64,000 nucleotides of DNA from Allobrachymonas denitrificans DSM 15123 (GCF_900110225.1 NZ_FOCW01000001.1:124001-188000), one strand, 5' to 3'; numbered from the stretch's first letter, positions 55,323 through 64,000 are shown. Numbers and translations: made by a program. The notes: generated by a model from the sequence alone, not told the origin.

Positions 55323-55846
55323 TGTGCGTGCTCCGTGGTGTCGACCGGCGTGCTGCCGATGCGGTCCATCTCGTGCTTGATGGCCAGGGCATCGAGCGAC
55401 TCCAGCGGCAGGCTGGCGAACTGGCGGATGCGGTTGCTCAGGCCGTGCAGCACGTGGGCGTAGGCAGTGCGTTGCTGGTCGGTGCTGCCCTGCACGGCGG
55501 CCGGGTCGGGAAAGCCCCAGTGTGCGCTGACCGGCGTGCCGGGCCAGTGCGGGCAGACCTCGCCAGCAGCGTTGTCGCAGACCGTGATGATGAAGTCCAT
55601 GACGGGGGCATCGGCTGCGGCAAATTCGTCCCAGCTCTTGCTGCGCAGACCGTCAACCGGAAGGCCGAGTGACTTGAGCAACTCCAGCGCCAGCGGCTGC
55701 ACCTGGCCGGCGGGATGGCTGCCGGCGCTGTACGCCTGGAATTTGCCCTCGCCGAGGTGGTTGAACAGCGCTTCCGCGAGGATGCTGCGGGCGGAATTGC
55801 CGGTGCAGAGGATCAGCACATTGAAGGGGTGGGCAGGAGAGGGCAT
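55319..55846 (-). CDS. arsC: Arsenate reductase, low-molecular-weight phosphatase type
   Basis: A 175-residue enzyme with the CX5R active site CTGNSARS near the N-terminus (ILCTGNSARSILAEAL), SKSWDEFA and the redox Cys in VCDNAAGEVCPHWPG. It reduces arsenate to arsenite, probably with thioredoxin. Start 55846 gives MPSPAHPFNVLILC. Confidence 0.94.
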   Translation of the reverse strand: MPSPAHPFNVLILCTGNSARSILAEALFNHLGEGKFQAYSAGSHPAGQVQPLALELLKSLGLPVDGLRSKSWDEFAAADAPVMDFIITVCDNAAGEVCPHWPGTPVSAHWGFPDPAAVQGSTDQQRTAYAHVLHGLSNRIRQFASLPLESLDALAIKHEMDRIGSTPVDTTEHAQ

Positions 55847-55874
55847 GGTGGGCGTTCCGGGTGGAGAGATGGGC

Positions 55875-56252
55875 TCAGGATGCGGCGTCGACTGTTCGGC
55901 TTGCCAGCGGCGGCAGCATGTCCGGCGCACAGCCCGAGGCTTCGCGCATGCCGGCGCACTGTTCGGGATGGCCGGCGCAGCATTCTTCGGTGAGGTAGGC
56001 AATCAGGTCCAGCATGAGCGGGATTTGGGCGCGGTAGCGCTGGTAGCGGCCTTCCTGTTCCACGCTGAGCAGGCCGGCCTGCGTCAGCGCCTTGGCATGG
56101 AAGGACAGGTTGGTGGCAGGCAGGCCGAGTGCGCTGGCGACTTCGCCCGCCACCAGGCCCTGCGGGCCGGTACGTACCAGCAGGCGAAAGATCTCCAGCC
56201 GCGGGCCGGAGGCCAGCGCGTCGAGGACCAGGGTAGCTTGTTCCGTGTTCAT
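55875..56252 (-). CDS. arsR: ArsR-family As(III)-responsive repressor
   Basis: A 125-residue winged-helix repressor with LVAGEVASALGLPATNLSFH as the recognition helix region. Cysteines in the C-terminal tail (EECCAGHPEQCAG and SGCAPD) are a likely arsenite site. It is the first gene of the ars operon and should bind the AT-rich palindrome upstream. An in-frame ATG six codons upstream is less likely. Confidence 0.93.
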   Translation of the reverse strand: MNTEQATLVLDALASGPRLEIFRLLVRTGPQGLVAGEVASALGLPATNLSFHAKALTQAGLLSVEQEGRYQRYRAQIPLMLDLIAYLTEECCAGHPEQCAGMREASGCAPDMLPPLASRTVDAAS

Positions 56253-56285
56253 GGTTTGACTATACAACAATTATTGAAGTGTCAA
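56253..56285 (-). promoter_or_regulatory. ars operon promoter with overlapping AT-rich palindrome
   Basis: On the minus strand TTGACA (56285-56280) and TATAGT (56264-56259) are separated by 15 bases, containing the palindrome CAATAATTG. The spacing is short for sigma-70. An ArsR operator overlapping the promoter is likely. Confidence 0.6.
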
Positions 56286-56420
56286 AATGAAGATCGCATG
56301 ACACCCTCGGGAAGCCTGGTGGAAGCGTGGTGCGGCAGCGTCATCGTGATGCCACCGAAACGTGCTACATTGGGCCTAGAATGTCTGCATCAGACCGACA
56401 ACCCGTGAGAGGAGAAAACC

Positions 56421-56738
56421 ATGCTGTACAAGTTCAAATCCCAGGCAGCTGCCGACGTCATCATGATGCAACCCCATGGTGACAAGGTCCTCGCGGCGCT
56501 CGGCCGTGAGCCGTCCGAGCGTGGCGTGATCCAGGTCGCCGCCATGCAGGACGCCATCGACGCCCTGCAGCAGGCCATGAAGGCTTCGCACGAGAAGCTG
56601 GCAGCTCCCAAGGACGAAGAGCAGGAAGATGATGACGAGCACTACGACGACATCCCCTTCCACGTGCGTGCAGAACCTTTCCTGAACCTGCTCAAGCTGA
56701 GCCTGGCCGAAGGCAAGGACGTGGTCTGGGGCGTGTAA
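56421..56738 (+). CDS. DUF1840 family protein
   Basis: A 105-residue soluble protein with YKFKSQAAADVIMMQPHGD, an acidic stretch (DEEQEDDDEHYDD) and the conserved C-terminal FHVRAEPFLNLLKLSLAE. The function of the family is unknown. AGAGGAG precedes ATG 56421. A terminator follows. Confidence 0.9.
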   Translation: MLYKFKSQAAADVIMMQPHGDKVLAALGREPSERGVIQVAAMQDAIDALQQAMKASHEKLAAPKDEEQEDDDEHYDDIPFHVRAEPFLNLLKLSLAEGKDVVWGV

Positions 56739-56796
56739 GCTCCGCCGCGCAGGCGCTGCGGCCCCCGATGCAGCGACGCAGCGCTGCCTGAAGCAA

Positions 56797-56831
56797 AAAA
56801 GGCTTGCCCTGACCGGCAAGCCTTTTGGTTT
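56797..56831. terminator. Bidirectional rho-independent terminator
   Basis: AAAAGGCTTGCC (56797-56808) pairs with GGCAAGCCTTTT (56815-56826). The flanking A-run and T-run let it serve both the DUF1840 gene and the converging Bug receptor gene. Confidence 0.85.
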
Positions 56832-56869
56832 TTCAGGGGGGCCGGCATGGCATCCGGCCCGCACCTGCA

Positions 56870-57865
56870 TCAATCGGCGTACTGTCCCGCCGCCTTGATG
56901 ATCGGGCTCCACTTGGCAGTCTCGGCTGCCACGAACTGCTTGTGCGCTGCCGGCTCCACGCGGCGGTCGGTGGCCACAACGGCACCCAGACCCTGTTGCT
57001 TCTGGATGAACACCGGATCCTTGAGCGCGGCCTTGAGCGCCGTGTTCAGCTTGGCCAGCACCGGCGCCGGCGTGCCCTTGGGCGCATACAGACCGTGCCA
57101 GATCGTCACGTTGAACCCTTTCAGACCCTGCGAATCCAGCGTCGGCAGGCCCCTGAGCTGCGGCGTGGTCAGTGGCTTGGTGGTGGTCACGGCATAGGCC
57201 TTCACCTTCTTCGCCGCAATCTGGCTGGTGGTGTTGGTGGTCTGGTCGCACATGACGTCCACCTGGCCGCCCATCAGGTCGGTCATGGCCGGGGCGGTGC
57301 CCTTGTAGGGGACGGTGGTCAGCTGGGTCTTGAGGGCGCTCTGCAGCAGCAGGCCGCACAGGTGCGAGGCCGAACCCAGGCCCGCGTTGGCCATGTTCAC
57401 CTTGGACTTGTTCTGGCTGATCCAGCCGGCCAGTTCCTTGTAGTTGTTCGCCGGCAGCGTGGGCTTGCCCACCAGCGTCATCGGCACATCGTTGATGATG
57501 CCCAGGTACTCGAAGCTGGAATCCACCTTGAACGGCAGGTTGCGGTACAGCGCCGGCATGGTGGACATGGCGATGTGGTTCAGCAGCAGCGTATAGCCGT
57601 CGGGCCTGGCGCGTGCGGCCTTGGCGGTGCCGATGGAGCTGCCGGCGCCGGTGGCGTTGTCGATCACGATGCTGACATTGCCCAGCGGCTTGCGCATGGC
57701 CTCGGCCAGATCACGCGCCACGCGGTCGGTCGGCCCGCCCGCGGAGAAGGGGACGATGATGGTGATCGGCTTGTCTGCGGCCGGGAAGCTCTGCGCCTGG
57801 GCGGGCAGGGCAACAGCGGTCGCGGCGGCCACGGCCAGCAGGGCAGGGGTGAATCGGATCTGCAT
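56870..57865 (-). CDS. Bug-family (TctC-like) periplasmic solute receptor
   Basis: A 331-residue secreted receptor. The signal peptide (FTPALLAVAAATAVALPAQA) ends at AQA-QSFPA. The mature part has the family pattern YPxKPIxIIVPF as ADKPITIIVPFSAGGPTDRV, and VIDNATGAGSSIGTAKAARA. Such receptors bind carboxylates and similar compounds. No TctA/TctB membrane genes lie nearby, so it is an orphan, as is common in Burkholderiales. The ligand is unknown. Confidence 0.93.
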   Translation of the reverse strand: MQIRFTPALLAVAAATAVALPAQAQSFPAADKPITIIVPFSAGGPTDRVARDLAEAMRKPLGNVSIVIDNATGAGSSIGTAKAARARPDGYTLLLNHIAMSTMPALYRNLPFKVDSSFEYLGIINDVPMTLVGKPTLPANNYKELAGWISQNKSKVNMANAGLGSASHLCGLLLQSALKTQLTTVPYKGTAPAMTDLMGGQVDVMCDQTTNTTSQIAAKKVKAYAVTTTKPLTTPQLRGLPTLDSQGLKGFNVTIWHGLYAPKGTPAPVLAKLNTALKAALKDPVFIQKQQGLGAVVATDRRVEPAAHKQFVAAETAKWSPIIKAAGQYAD

Positions 57866-57893
57866 GGGTCTTGTCTCCTCCTTGTTGTTGGTG

Positions 57894-57911
57894 CGTTCGA
57901 TGGTACGAACG
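57894..57911. promoter_or_regulatory. Inverted repeat upstream of the Bug receptor and narK genes
   Basis: CGTTCG (57894-57899) and CGAACG (57906-57911) with a six-base centre, in the 231-base divergent region. A possible operator; no known consensus is matched. Confidence 0.35.
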
Positions 57912-58096
57912 GACGTCCGCCGCGCACATTCGCGCTTTCCCGAGGGTGTGGCGCAGCCGGGGGGAGGAGGGCAGGCTAGTCCTTTCGGGGGAGCATGACC
58001 CCGCCATCTGCAGGGAATTGGCAGCCTGTGCGGCGGATGGGAGGAATGGGGGGCGCGGCCTATCGTGGACGGTGTTCCATCCACCAGGTGTCAACC

Positions 58097-59344
58097 ATGG
58101 CTTCCCAAACCACCAAGCAGTACACGGTGCTCACATCCAGCACCGTGGCGTTCACTGTCTGCTTCATGATCTGGATGATGTTTGCCGTCCTGGGCATCCC
58201 GATCAAGCAGAAGCTCGGCCTGAACGAGACCGAGTTCGGCATTCTGGCGGCAACCCCGGTTCTTTCCGGTTCCCTGATACGGGTGCCCCTGGGCATCTGG
58301 ACCGACCGCTTCGGCGGTCGCATCGTGCTGTTCGCATTGATGCTGGCCTGCGTGGTGCCGATCTACGTGATGCAGTACGCCACCGCCTACTGGCACTTCC
58401 TGGTGATCGGCCTGTTCGTCGGTCTGGCTGGCGGCTCCTTCTCGGTCGGCACGCCCTACGTGGCGCGCTGGTTCCGCAAGGACCAGCAGGGCATGGCCAT
58501 GGGCGTGTTCGGTGCCGGCAACGCCGGTTCCTCGCTGACCAAGCTGATCGCCCCCAGCATCATCGCCGCCTGGGGCTGGCAGATGGTGCCGACCGTCTAT
58601 GCGGCCATCATGCTGGTGACGGCGCTGCTGTTCTGGTTCTTCTCGTACAGCGATCCCAAACACCTGGTGTCGTCCAAGGTGACGCTGGGTGAGCAGCTGG
58701 CACTGATGAAGGATCCGGCCGTGCTGCGCTACTGCCAGTACTACTCCGTGGTGTTCGGCGGCTATGTGGCGCTGGCGCTGTGGATGACCAAGTACTACGT
58801 TGGCGAATACGGCTTCGACCTGAAGCACGCCGCCTTCCTGGCTGCTGCCTTCTCCCTGCCCGGTGGCGTGCTGCGTGCCGTGGGCGGCTGGCTGAGCGAC
58901 AAGTTCGGTGCCTACAAGGTGACCTGGGCCGTGATGTGGATCTGCTGGGTGGCGTTCTTCATCCTGTCCTATCCGCAGACCGACTTTGTCATCCAGACCA
59001 CCAAGGGTCCGCAAACGTTCCACATCGGCCTGAACGCCACCATGTTCACCGTACTGCTGTTCGGCGTGGGCGTGGCGATGGCCGTGGGCAAGGCCTCCGT
59101 CTTCAAGTTCATCTCCGATGAATTCCCCACCAACATCGGCGCCGTCTCCGGCGTGGTCGGCCTGGCCGGCGGTCTGGGGGGCTTCCTGCTGCCGATCATG
59201 TTCGGCGCGCTGCTGGACCTGACCGGTGTGCGCACCAGTGCCTTCATGCTGCTCTATGGCTGCGTCTGCGTCAGCCTGGTGTGGATGCACTTCTCCTTCA
59301 AGCCGCTGGCGCGCCAGCAACAGGCGCAACTCGCTTCGGCCTGA
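58097..59344 (+). CDS. narK1: Nitrate transporter, NarK1-type MFS
   Basis: A 415-residue, twelve-helix MFS protein. It has RVPLGIWTDRFGGRIVLFAL between helices 2 and 3, and the nitrate-signature glycine stretches GVFGAGNAGSSLTKLIAP and VSGVVGLAGGLGGFLLP. NarK1 types are proton-linked nitrate importers. ATG 58097 is chosen over upstream in-frame codons that lack membrane character. It leads narK1-narK2-narG. Confidence 0.9.
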   Translation: MASQTTKQYTVLTSSTVAFTVCFMIWMMFAVLGIPIKQKLGLNETEFGILAATPVLSGSLIRVPLGIWTDRFGGRIVLFALMLACVVPIYVMQYATAYWHFLVIGLFVGLAGGSFSVGTPYVARWFRKDQQGMAMGVFGAGNAGSSLTKLIAPSIIAAWGWQMVPTVYAAIMLVTALLFWFFSYSDPKHLVSSKVTLGEQLALMKDPAVLRYCQYYSVVFGGYVALALWMTKYYVGEYGFDLKHAAFLAAAFSLPGGVLRAVGGWLSDKFGAYKVTWAVMWICWVAFFILSYPQTDFVIQTTKGPQTFHIGLNATMFTVLLFGVGVAMAVGKASVFKFISDEFPTNIGAVSGVVGLAGGLGGFLLPIMFGALLDLTGVRTSAFMLLYGCVCVSLVWMHFSFKPLARQQQAQLASA

Positions 59345-59402
59345 TTTTTCTTCCAACCAATCCTTCACCTGATGGGCCGCGTGGCGGCCCGGGAGACACA
59401 CC

Positions 59403-60788
59403 ATGAGTGCTCATGTCCTCACGCGCTGGGAGCCGGAAAATTCCGCCTTCTGGCAACAGGAAGGCCGTGCCGTCGCGCGCCGCAACCTGTGGATCTCGAT
59501 ACCGGCCCTGCTGCTTGCCTTTGCCATCTGGCAGGTGTGGAGCGTGGCCGTGGTCAACCTGCCCAACATCGGCTTCAAGTACACGCCCAACCAGCTGTTC
59601 TGGCTGGCGGCGGTGCCGGCGCTCTCGGGCGCCACGCTGCGCATCTTCTACTCCTTCATGGTGCCGATCTTCGGCGGCCGGCTCTGGACCACGCTGACCA
59701 CGGCCAGTCTGCTGATTCCGGCCATCGGCCTGGGGCTGGCGGTGCAGAACCCCAATACCAGCTATGTCACCATGATGATGCTGGCGCTGCTGTGCGGCTT
59801 TGGTGGCGGCAACTTCAGTTCCAGCATGGCCAACATCAGCTTCTTCTTTCCCAAGTCGGAAAAGGGCACGGCGCTGGGCCTGAACGCCGGTCTGGGCAAC
59901 CTGGGCGTGTCGGTGGTGCAGTTCGTGGTGCCGCTGATCATCACCATGGGCGTGTTCGGCGCCGTGGGCGGCGATTCGCAGATCTGGGTGAAGGGCGAGC
60001 AGACCAGGCAGATCTGGCTGCAGAACGCCGGCTTCGTCTGGGTGCCGTTCATCATCGTGTCGTCGCTGGCGGCCTGGTTCGGCATGAATGACATCGCCTC
60101 GGCCAAGGCCTCGTTTGCCGATCAGGCCGTGATTTTCTCGCGCAAGCACAACTGGCTGATGTGCTGGCTGTACCTGGGCACCTTCGGTTCCTTCCTGGGC
60201 TTTGCCGCCGGCTTTCCGCTGCTGATCAAGAGCCAGTTTGCCGGCGTCAACCCGACGCAGTACGCCTTCCTCGGCGCGCTGGTGGGCGGCCTGTCCCGTC
60301 CCTTCGGCGGCTGGCTGAGCGACAAGATCGGCGGTGCCAAGGTCACGCAATTCGTGTTCCTCGGCATGATCGCCGGCGTGATGGGCGTGCTGGCCTTCCT
60401 GCCGCAAGGCGGCCAGGGCGGCAACTTCTGGGGCTTTTTCGCCTGCTTCCTGGCGCTGTTTGCGCTGACCGGCATTGGCAACGGTTCCACCTTCATGCAG
60501 GTGCCGGCCATTTTCTCCACCCTGCACCAGCGTCTGGCCGCTGGCAAGGGCGGCGAAGCGCAGCAGCAGGCCGTGGCCAGTGCCAACAAGGAAGCGGCTG
60601 CGGTGCTGGGCTTCTCTGCCGCACTGGCAGCCTACGGGGGCTTCTTCATTCCCAAGAGCTACGGCACCTCGATCGAGATGACTGGCGGCGTGGATGCGGC
60701 GCTGTACGGCTTCATCGTGTTCTATGTGAGCTGCCTGCTCATCAACTGGTGGTACTACGCGCGCAAGAACGCCGAAGTGCCGTGCTGA
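59403..60788 (+). CDS. narK2: Nitrate/nitrite antiporter, NarK2-type MFS
   Basis: A 461-residue MFS protein distinct from NarK1. It has GATLRIFYSFMVPIFGGRLW and the nitrate signatures LCGFGGGNFSSSMANISFFF and TALGLNAGLGNLGVSVVQF, and a second GIGNGSTFMQVPAIF in the C-terminal half. NarK2 types exchange nitrate for nitrite during respiration. The pair K1-K2 before narG is the usual denitrifier layout. Start 59403 is 58 bases after narK1. Confidence 0.92.
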   Translation: MSAHVLTRWEPENSAFWQQEGRAVARRNLWISIPALLLAFAIWQVWSVAVVNLPNIGFKYTPNQLFWLAAVPALSGATLRIFYSFMVPIFGGRLWTTLTTASLLIPAIGLGLAVQNPNTSYVTMMMLALLCGFGGGNFSSSMANISFFFPKSEKGTALGLNAGLGNLGVSVVQFVVPLIITMGVFGAVGGDSQIWVKGEQTRQIWLQNAGFVWVPFIIVSSLAAWFGMNDIASAKASFADQAVIFSRKHNWLMCWLYLGTFGSFLGFAAGFPLLIKSQFAGVNPTQYAFLGALVGGLSRPFGGWLSDKIGGAKVTQFVFLGMIAGVMGVLAFLPQGGQGGNFWGFFACFLALFALTGIGNGSTFMQVPAIFSTLHQRLAAGKGGEAQQQAVASANKEAAAVLGFSAALAAYGGFFIPKSYGTSIEMTGGVDAALYGFIVFYVSCLLINWWYYARKNAEVPC

Positions 60789-61033
60789 AGCGCGACGGCC
60801 GCCGGTAGCAAGGGGTTTCTGGCCGGGTCTTGGCCCTGGCATGGCAACCCTGCAGGCAGCAGGACGGTGGTGAAGGGCATGGGCCTCTCCCCCGAAAGGC
60901 GTAGATCCGGTCCACCGTCTGCCGCCTGCGACCGGCCCACCGGCGAATAGGGCAAAACCCCGCGAATTTCTAGACTTGTATCCATGGACCAGGCAGGCGG
61001 CGCGGTGCCGCACCTGGCGCAAACGGAGGCACC

Positions 61034-64000
61034 ATGAGCCATTTTCTCGACCGATTGAAATTCATGAGCAAGGTGAAAGCCACCTTCTCGAACGGCCACG
61101 GCGCGGTGGTGAAAGAAGACCGCCAGTGGGAAGACGCATACCGCCAGCGCTGGCAGCACGACAAGATCGTGCGCAGCACGCACGGCGTGAACTGCACCGG
61201 CTCCTGCAGTTGGAAGGTGTACGTGAAGAACGGCCTGATCACCTGGGAAACCCAGCAGACCGACTACCCCCGCACCCGGGCCGACCTGCCCAACCATGAG
61301 CCGCGCGGCTGCCCGCGTGGGGCATCGTATAGCTGGTACGTGTACTCGGCACAGCGCGTGAAGTACCCCATGGTGCGCGGCAAGCTGATGCAGATGTGGC
61401 GCGAGGCGCGCAAGAGCATGGGCGCCATCGATGCCTGGGAAAGCATCAGCCAGAACCCCGAAAAGGCCAAGGAATACAAGTCCCGCCGTGGCCAGGGCGG
61501 CTTTGTGCGCGCCAGCTGGGACGAAGTGAACGAGATGGTGGCAGCCGCCAACGCCTACACCATCAAGAATTACGGCCCGGACCGCGTGATCGGCTTCTCG
61601 CCGATTCCGGCCATGTCCATGGTCAGCTACGCAGCGGGCAGCCGCTATCTGAGCCTGATCGGCGGCGTGCCGCTGTCCTTCTACGACTGGTACTGCGACC
61701 TGCCGCCGGCCAGCCCGCAGATCTGGGGCGAGCAGACCGACGTGGCCGAATCGGCGGACTGGTACAACTCCACCTACCTGATGGTGTGGGGCTCCAACGT
61801 GCCGATGACGCGCACGCCCGATGCCCACTTCTACACCGAGGTGCGCTACAAGGGCACCAAGACCGTGGCCGTGTCCAGCGATTTCGGCGAGATGGCCAAA
61901 TTCGGCGACATCTGGCTGGCGCCCAAGCAGGGCACTGATGCTGCGCTCGCCATGGCCATGGGCCATGTGATCTTCAAGGAATTCCACCTCGACAAGCAGA
62001 GCAGCTACTTCACCGACTACATCCGCCGCCTGACCGACATGCCCATGCTGGTGCGCCTGAAGGAGGAGGGCGGCCGCTATCTGCCGGAGTACTTCCTGCG
62101 CGCCAGCCATCTGGAGGGCGGCCTGGGCGAAGACAACAACCCGGACTGGAAGACGCTGCTGATCGACGAGAACACGGGCGACATCGTGGCGCCCAACGGC
62201 TCCATCGGTTTCCGCTGGGGCCAGCCCGAGGGCAAGACCGGCAAGTGGAACCTGGAGCATCGCGACGGCGCCACCGCCCGCGAAATCCAGGGCCAGCTCA
62301 CGCTGCTGGGGCAGCAGGACGAGGTGGTCGGCGTCGGCTTCCCGTACTTCGGCGCCGAGCATGATGAGCTGCTCACCCGCAACGTGCCGGCCAAGCGCAT
62401 CACGCTTGCCGATGGTAGTACCGCGCTGGTCGCCACCGTGTTCGACCTGATGGCCGCCAACTACGGCATCGACCGCGGCCTGGGCGGCGGCAATGTGGCA
62501 AGCAGCTACATGGACGATGTGCCCTACACCCCGGCCTGGCAGCAGAAGCACACCGGCGTGAAGCCCGAGATGGTGATCCAGGTGGCACGCGAGTTTGCGC
62601 AGAACGCCGACCAGACCCAGGGCAAGAGCATGGTCATCGTGGGGGCCGCGCTCAACCACTGGTACCACATGGACATGACCTACCGCGGCATCATCAACAT
62701 GCTGATGCTGTGCGGCTGTATCGGCCAGAGCGGTGGTGGCTGGGCGCACTACGTGGGACAGGAAAAGCTGCGCCCGCAAAGCGGCTGGGCGCCGCTGGCC
62801 TTCGGCGCCGACTGGAACCGACCGGCCCGCCAGATGAACGGCACCAGCTTCTTCTACGCGCACACCAGCCAGTGGCGCCACGAGAAGCTCGGCGTGAACG
62901 AGATCCTGTGCCCGACCGCCGACGGCAGCATGGCCAACATGTCCCTGATCGACTACAACGCCAAGGCCGAGCGCATGGGCTGGCTGCCCTCTGCGCCGCA
63001 ACTCAGCACCAACCCGCTGGACATCACGCGCCAGGCCGAAGCGGCCGGCCAGGATCCGGTGGCCTACACGGTGCAGGGCCTGAAGGACGGCACGCTCGAC
63101 ATGAGCTGCAACGACCCGGACAACCCGAAGAATTTCCCGCGCAACCTGTTCGTGTGGCGTTCCAACATCCTGGGCTCCTCCGGCAAGGGCCACGAGTACT
63201 TCCTGAAGTACCTGCTCGGCACGCAGAACGCGCTGATGAGCGACGAGGCCAACTGCATCACGCCGACCGAAATCACCGTGCGTCCGGCTGCCGAAGGCAA
63301 GCTGGACCTGCTGGTGGTGCTGGACTTCCGCATGAGCACCACCTGCCTGTACGGCGACATCGTGCTGCCCACGGCCACCTGGTACGAGAAGGACGACCTG
63401 AACACGTCCGACATGCACCCCTTCATCCACCCGCTGAGCGAGGCCGTGCAGCCGCTGTGGCAGAGCAAGACCGACTGGGAAATCTACAAGGGTTTTGCCA
63501 AGGCCATCAGCGAAGTCGGCGGCGACTACCTGGGCGTGCAGAAGGATCTGGTGCTCACCCCGCTGATGCACGACACCCCGCAGGAACTGGGCCAGGCCTT
63601 CGATCCGCGCGACTGGAAGAAGGGCGAGTGCGAACCCATCCCCGGCAAGACCATGCCGGCCATGACGGTGGTGGAGCGCGACTACAAGGCGATCTACCAG
63701 AAGTTCACCTCCATCGGCCCGCTGATGGAAAAGGCGGGCAACGGCGGCAAGGGCATGGCCTGGAAAACCGGCCACGAAATCGAGAAGCTGCGCGCCATGA
63801 ACAAGGTGGTGCAGGACGGCGTGGCCAAGGGCCAGCCGCGGCTGGACACCGCCATCGACGCCGCCGAGATGATTCTCACGCTGGCGCCCGAAACCAACGG
63901 CCACGTCGCCGTCAAGGCCTGGGAGTCGCTGAGCAAGATCACCGGCCGCGACCACACGCATCTGGCCATCCCGCGCGAGCATGACCACATCACCTTCCGC
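61034..64000 (+). CDS. narG: Respiratory nitrate reductase alpha subunit (5' part, cut by window end)
   Basis: 989 codons are present of about 1,250 in the family; the frame is still open at base 64000. The N-terminus has the FS0 iron-sulfur ligands THGVNCTGSCSWK and, later, EPRGCPRGASYSW (one His, three Cys). The molybdenum Asp is in DWYCDLPPASPQIWGEQTD. GGAGG lies before ATG 61034. It reduces nitrate to nitrite at the cytoplasmic face, with NarH and NarI expected downstream. Confidence 0.97.
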   Translation, partial: MSHFLDRLKFMSKVKATFSNGHGAVVKEDRQWEDAYRQRWQHDKIVRSTHGVNCTGSCSWKVYVKNGLITWETQQTDYPRTRADLPNHEPRGCPRGASYSWYVYSAQRVKYPMVRGKLMQMWREARKSMGAIDAWESISQNPEKAKEYKSRRGQGGFVRASWDEVNEMVAAANAYTIKNYGPDRVIGFSPIPAMSMVSYAAGSRYLSLIGGVPLSFYDWYCDLPPASPQIWGEQTDVAESADWYNSTYLMVWGSNVPMTRTPDAHFYTEVRYKGTKTVAVSSDFGEMAKFGDIWLAPKQGTDAALAMAMGHVIFKEFHLDKQSSYFTDYIRRLTDMPMLVRLKEEGGRYLPEYFLRASHLEGGLGEDNNPDWKTLLIDENTGDIVAPNGSIGFRWGQPEGKTGKWNLEHRDGATAREIQGQLTLLGQQDEVVGVGFPYFGAEHDELLTRNVPAKRITLADGSTALVATVFDLMAANYGIDRGLGGGNVASSYMDDVPYTPAWQQKHTGVKPEMVIQVAREFAQNADQTQGKSMVIVGAALNHWYHMDMTYRGIINMLMLCGCIGQSGGGWAHYVGQEKLRPQSGWAPLAFGADWNRPARQMNGTSFFYAHTSQWRHEKLGVNEILCPTADGSMANMSLIDYNAKAERMGWLPSAPQLSTNPLDITRQAEAAGQDPVAYTVQGLKDGTLDMSCNDPDNPKNFPRNLFVWRSNILGSSGKGHEYFLKYLLGTQNALMSDEANCITPTEITVRPAAEGKLDLLVVLDFRMSTTCLYGDIVLPTATWYEKDDLNTSDMHPFIHPLSEAVQPLWQSKTDWEIYKGFAKAISEVGGDYLGVQKDLVLTPLMHDTPQELGQAFDPRDWKKGECEPIPGKTMPAMTVVERDYKAIYQKFTSIGPLMEKAGNGGKGMAWKTGHEIEKLRAMNKVVQDGVAKGQPRLDTAIDAAEMILTLAPETNGHVAVKAWESLSKITGRDHTHLAIPREHDHITFR

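Noticed and set aside
60755-63988. A 1,077-codon minus-strand open frame opposite narG
   Set aside because: narG is certain on the plus strand. The antisense frame is low-complexity His/Val/Ala text typical of GC-rich shadow frames.

Overview
The window is 64 kb of GC-rich, tightly packed chromosome from a betaproteobacterium. The gene order sucCD / pilin / O-antigen-type ligase, yajC-secD-secF, the spc-alpha ribosomal run with infA after secY, and a Bug-type periplasmic receptor all fit Burkholderiales, most likely Comamonadaceae. This is judged from protein resemblance and order only. The nitrate reductase and cbb3-like oxidase genes point to a facultative denitrifier or nitrate respirer. 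I see no transposase, integrase, prophage or CRISPR array.

Layout. 1-2.65 kb: the 3' end of sucC, which reads without a stop into a membrane/BON/OmpA-like module, then sucD. 2.8-8.8 kb: a CHASE2 adenylate cyclase, a metallo-beta-lactamase-fold cyclic-nucleotide phosphodiesterase, a type IV pilin and a PglL/WaaL-type ligase. 8.9-12.2 kb: yajC-secD-secF. 12.3-16.8 kb: a TSUP permease, pyrE, an exonuclease III, a glyoxalase II-like hydrolase and an AmpG-like transporter. 16.9-20.5 kb: a surface-sugar patch with one unknown gene, two GT25 glycosyltransferases and one GT4. 20.6-25.7 kb: a small zinc protein, ilvE and the glycine-betaine importer proVWX. 26.1-32.4 kb: radA, a phosphopantetheinyl transferase-like gene, rsmI, yraN, a diaA-like SIS gene, a BON lipoprotein, a methyltransferase-like membrane protein and proC.

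32.8-41.9 kb: the spc and alpha ribosomal operons (rplN to rplQ, with secY, infA, rpmJ and rpoA), ending in an initiator tRNA-Met and a strong terminator. The S10 genes are not upstream; proC is there instead. 42.1-46.9 kb: a TetR-controlled tripartite ABC exporter followed by a uracil-DNA glycosylase-like gene. 47.0-52.4 kb: a Crp/Fnr regulator divergent from an unusual cbb3-like oxidase cluster in which a CcoS-like segment is fused to CcoN and each cytochrome c subunit has one heme motif. 52.5-56.3 kb: a guanidinium-exporter gene (gdx/sugE) behind a probable guanidine-II riboswitch, and an arsenic operon (arsR-arsC-acr3-permease-redox protein). 56.4-64 kb: a DUF1840 protein, a Bug receptor, two different NarK transporters and narG, cut by the window end.

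Most notable observations: the SucC-OmpA read-through fusion (a one-base error is possible), the CcoS-CcoN fusion with its heme-poor partner subunits, the guanidine-II riboswitch hairpins before gdx, the cyclase/phosphodiesterase pair beside the pilin gene, and a divergent SIS protein without the usual phosphosugar loop.
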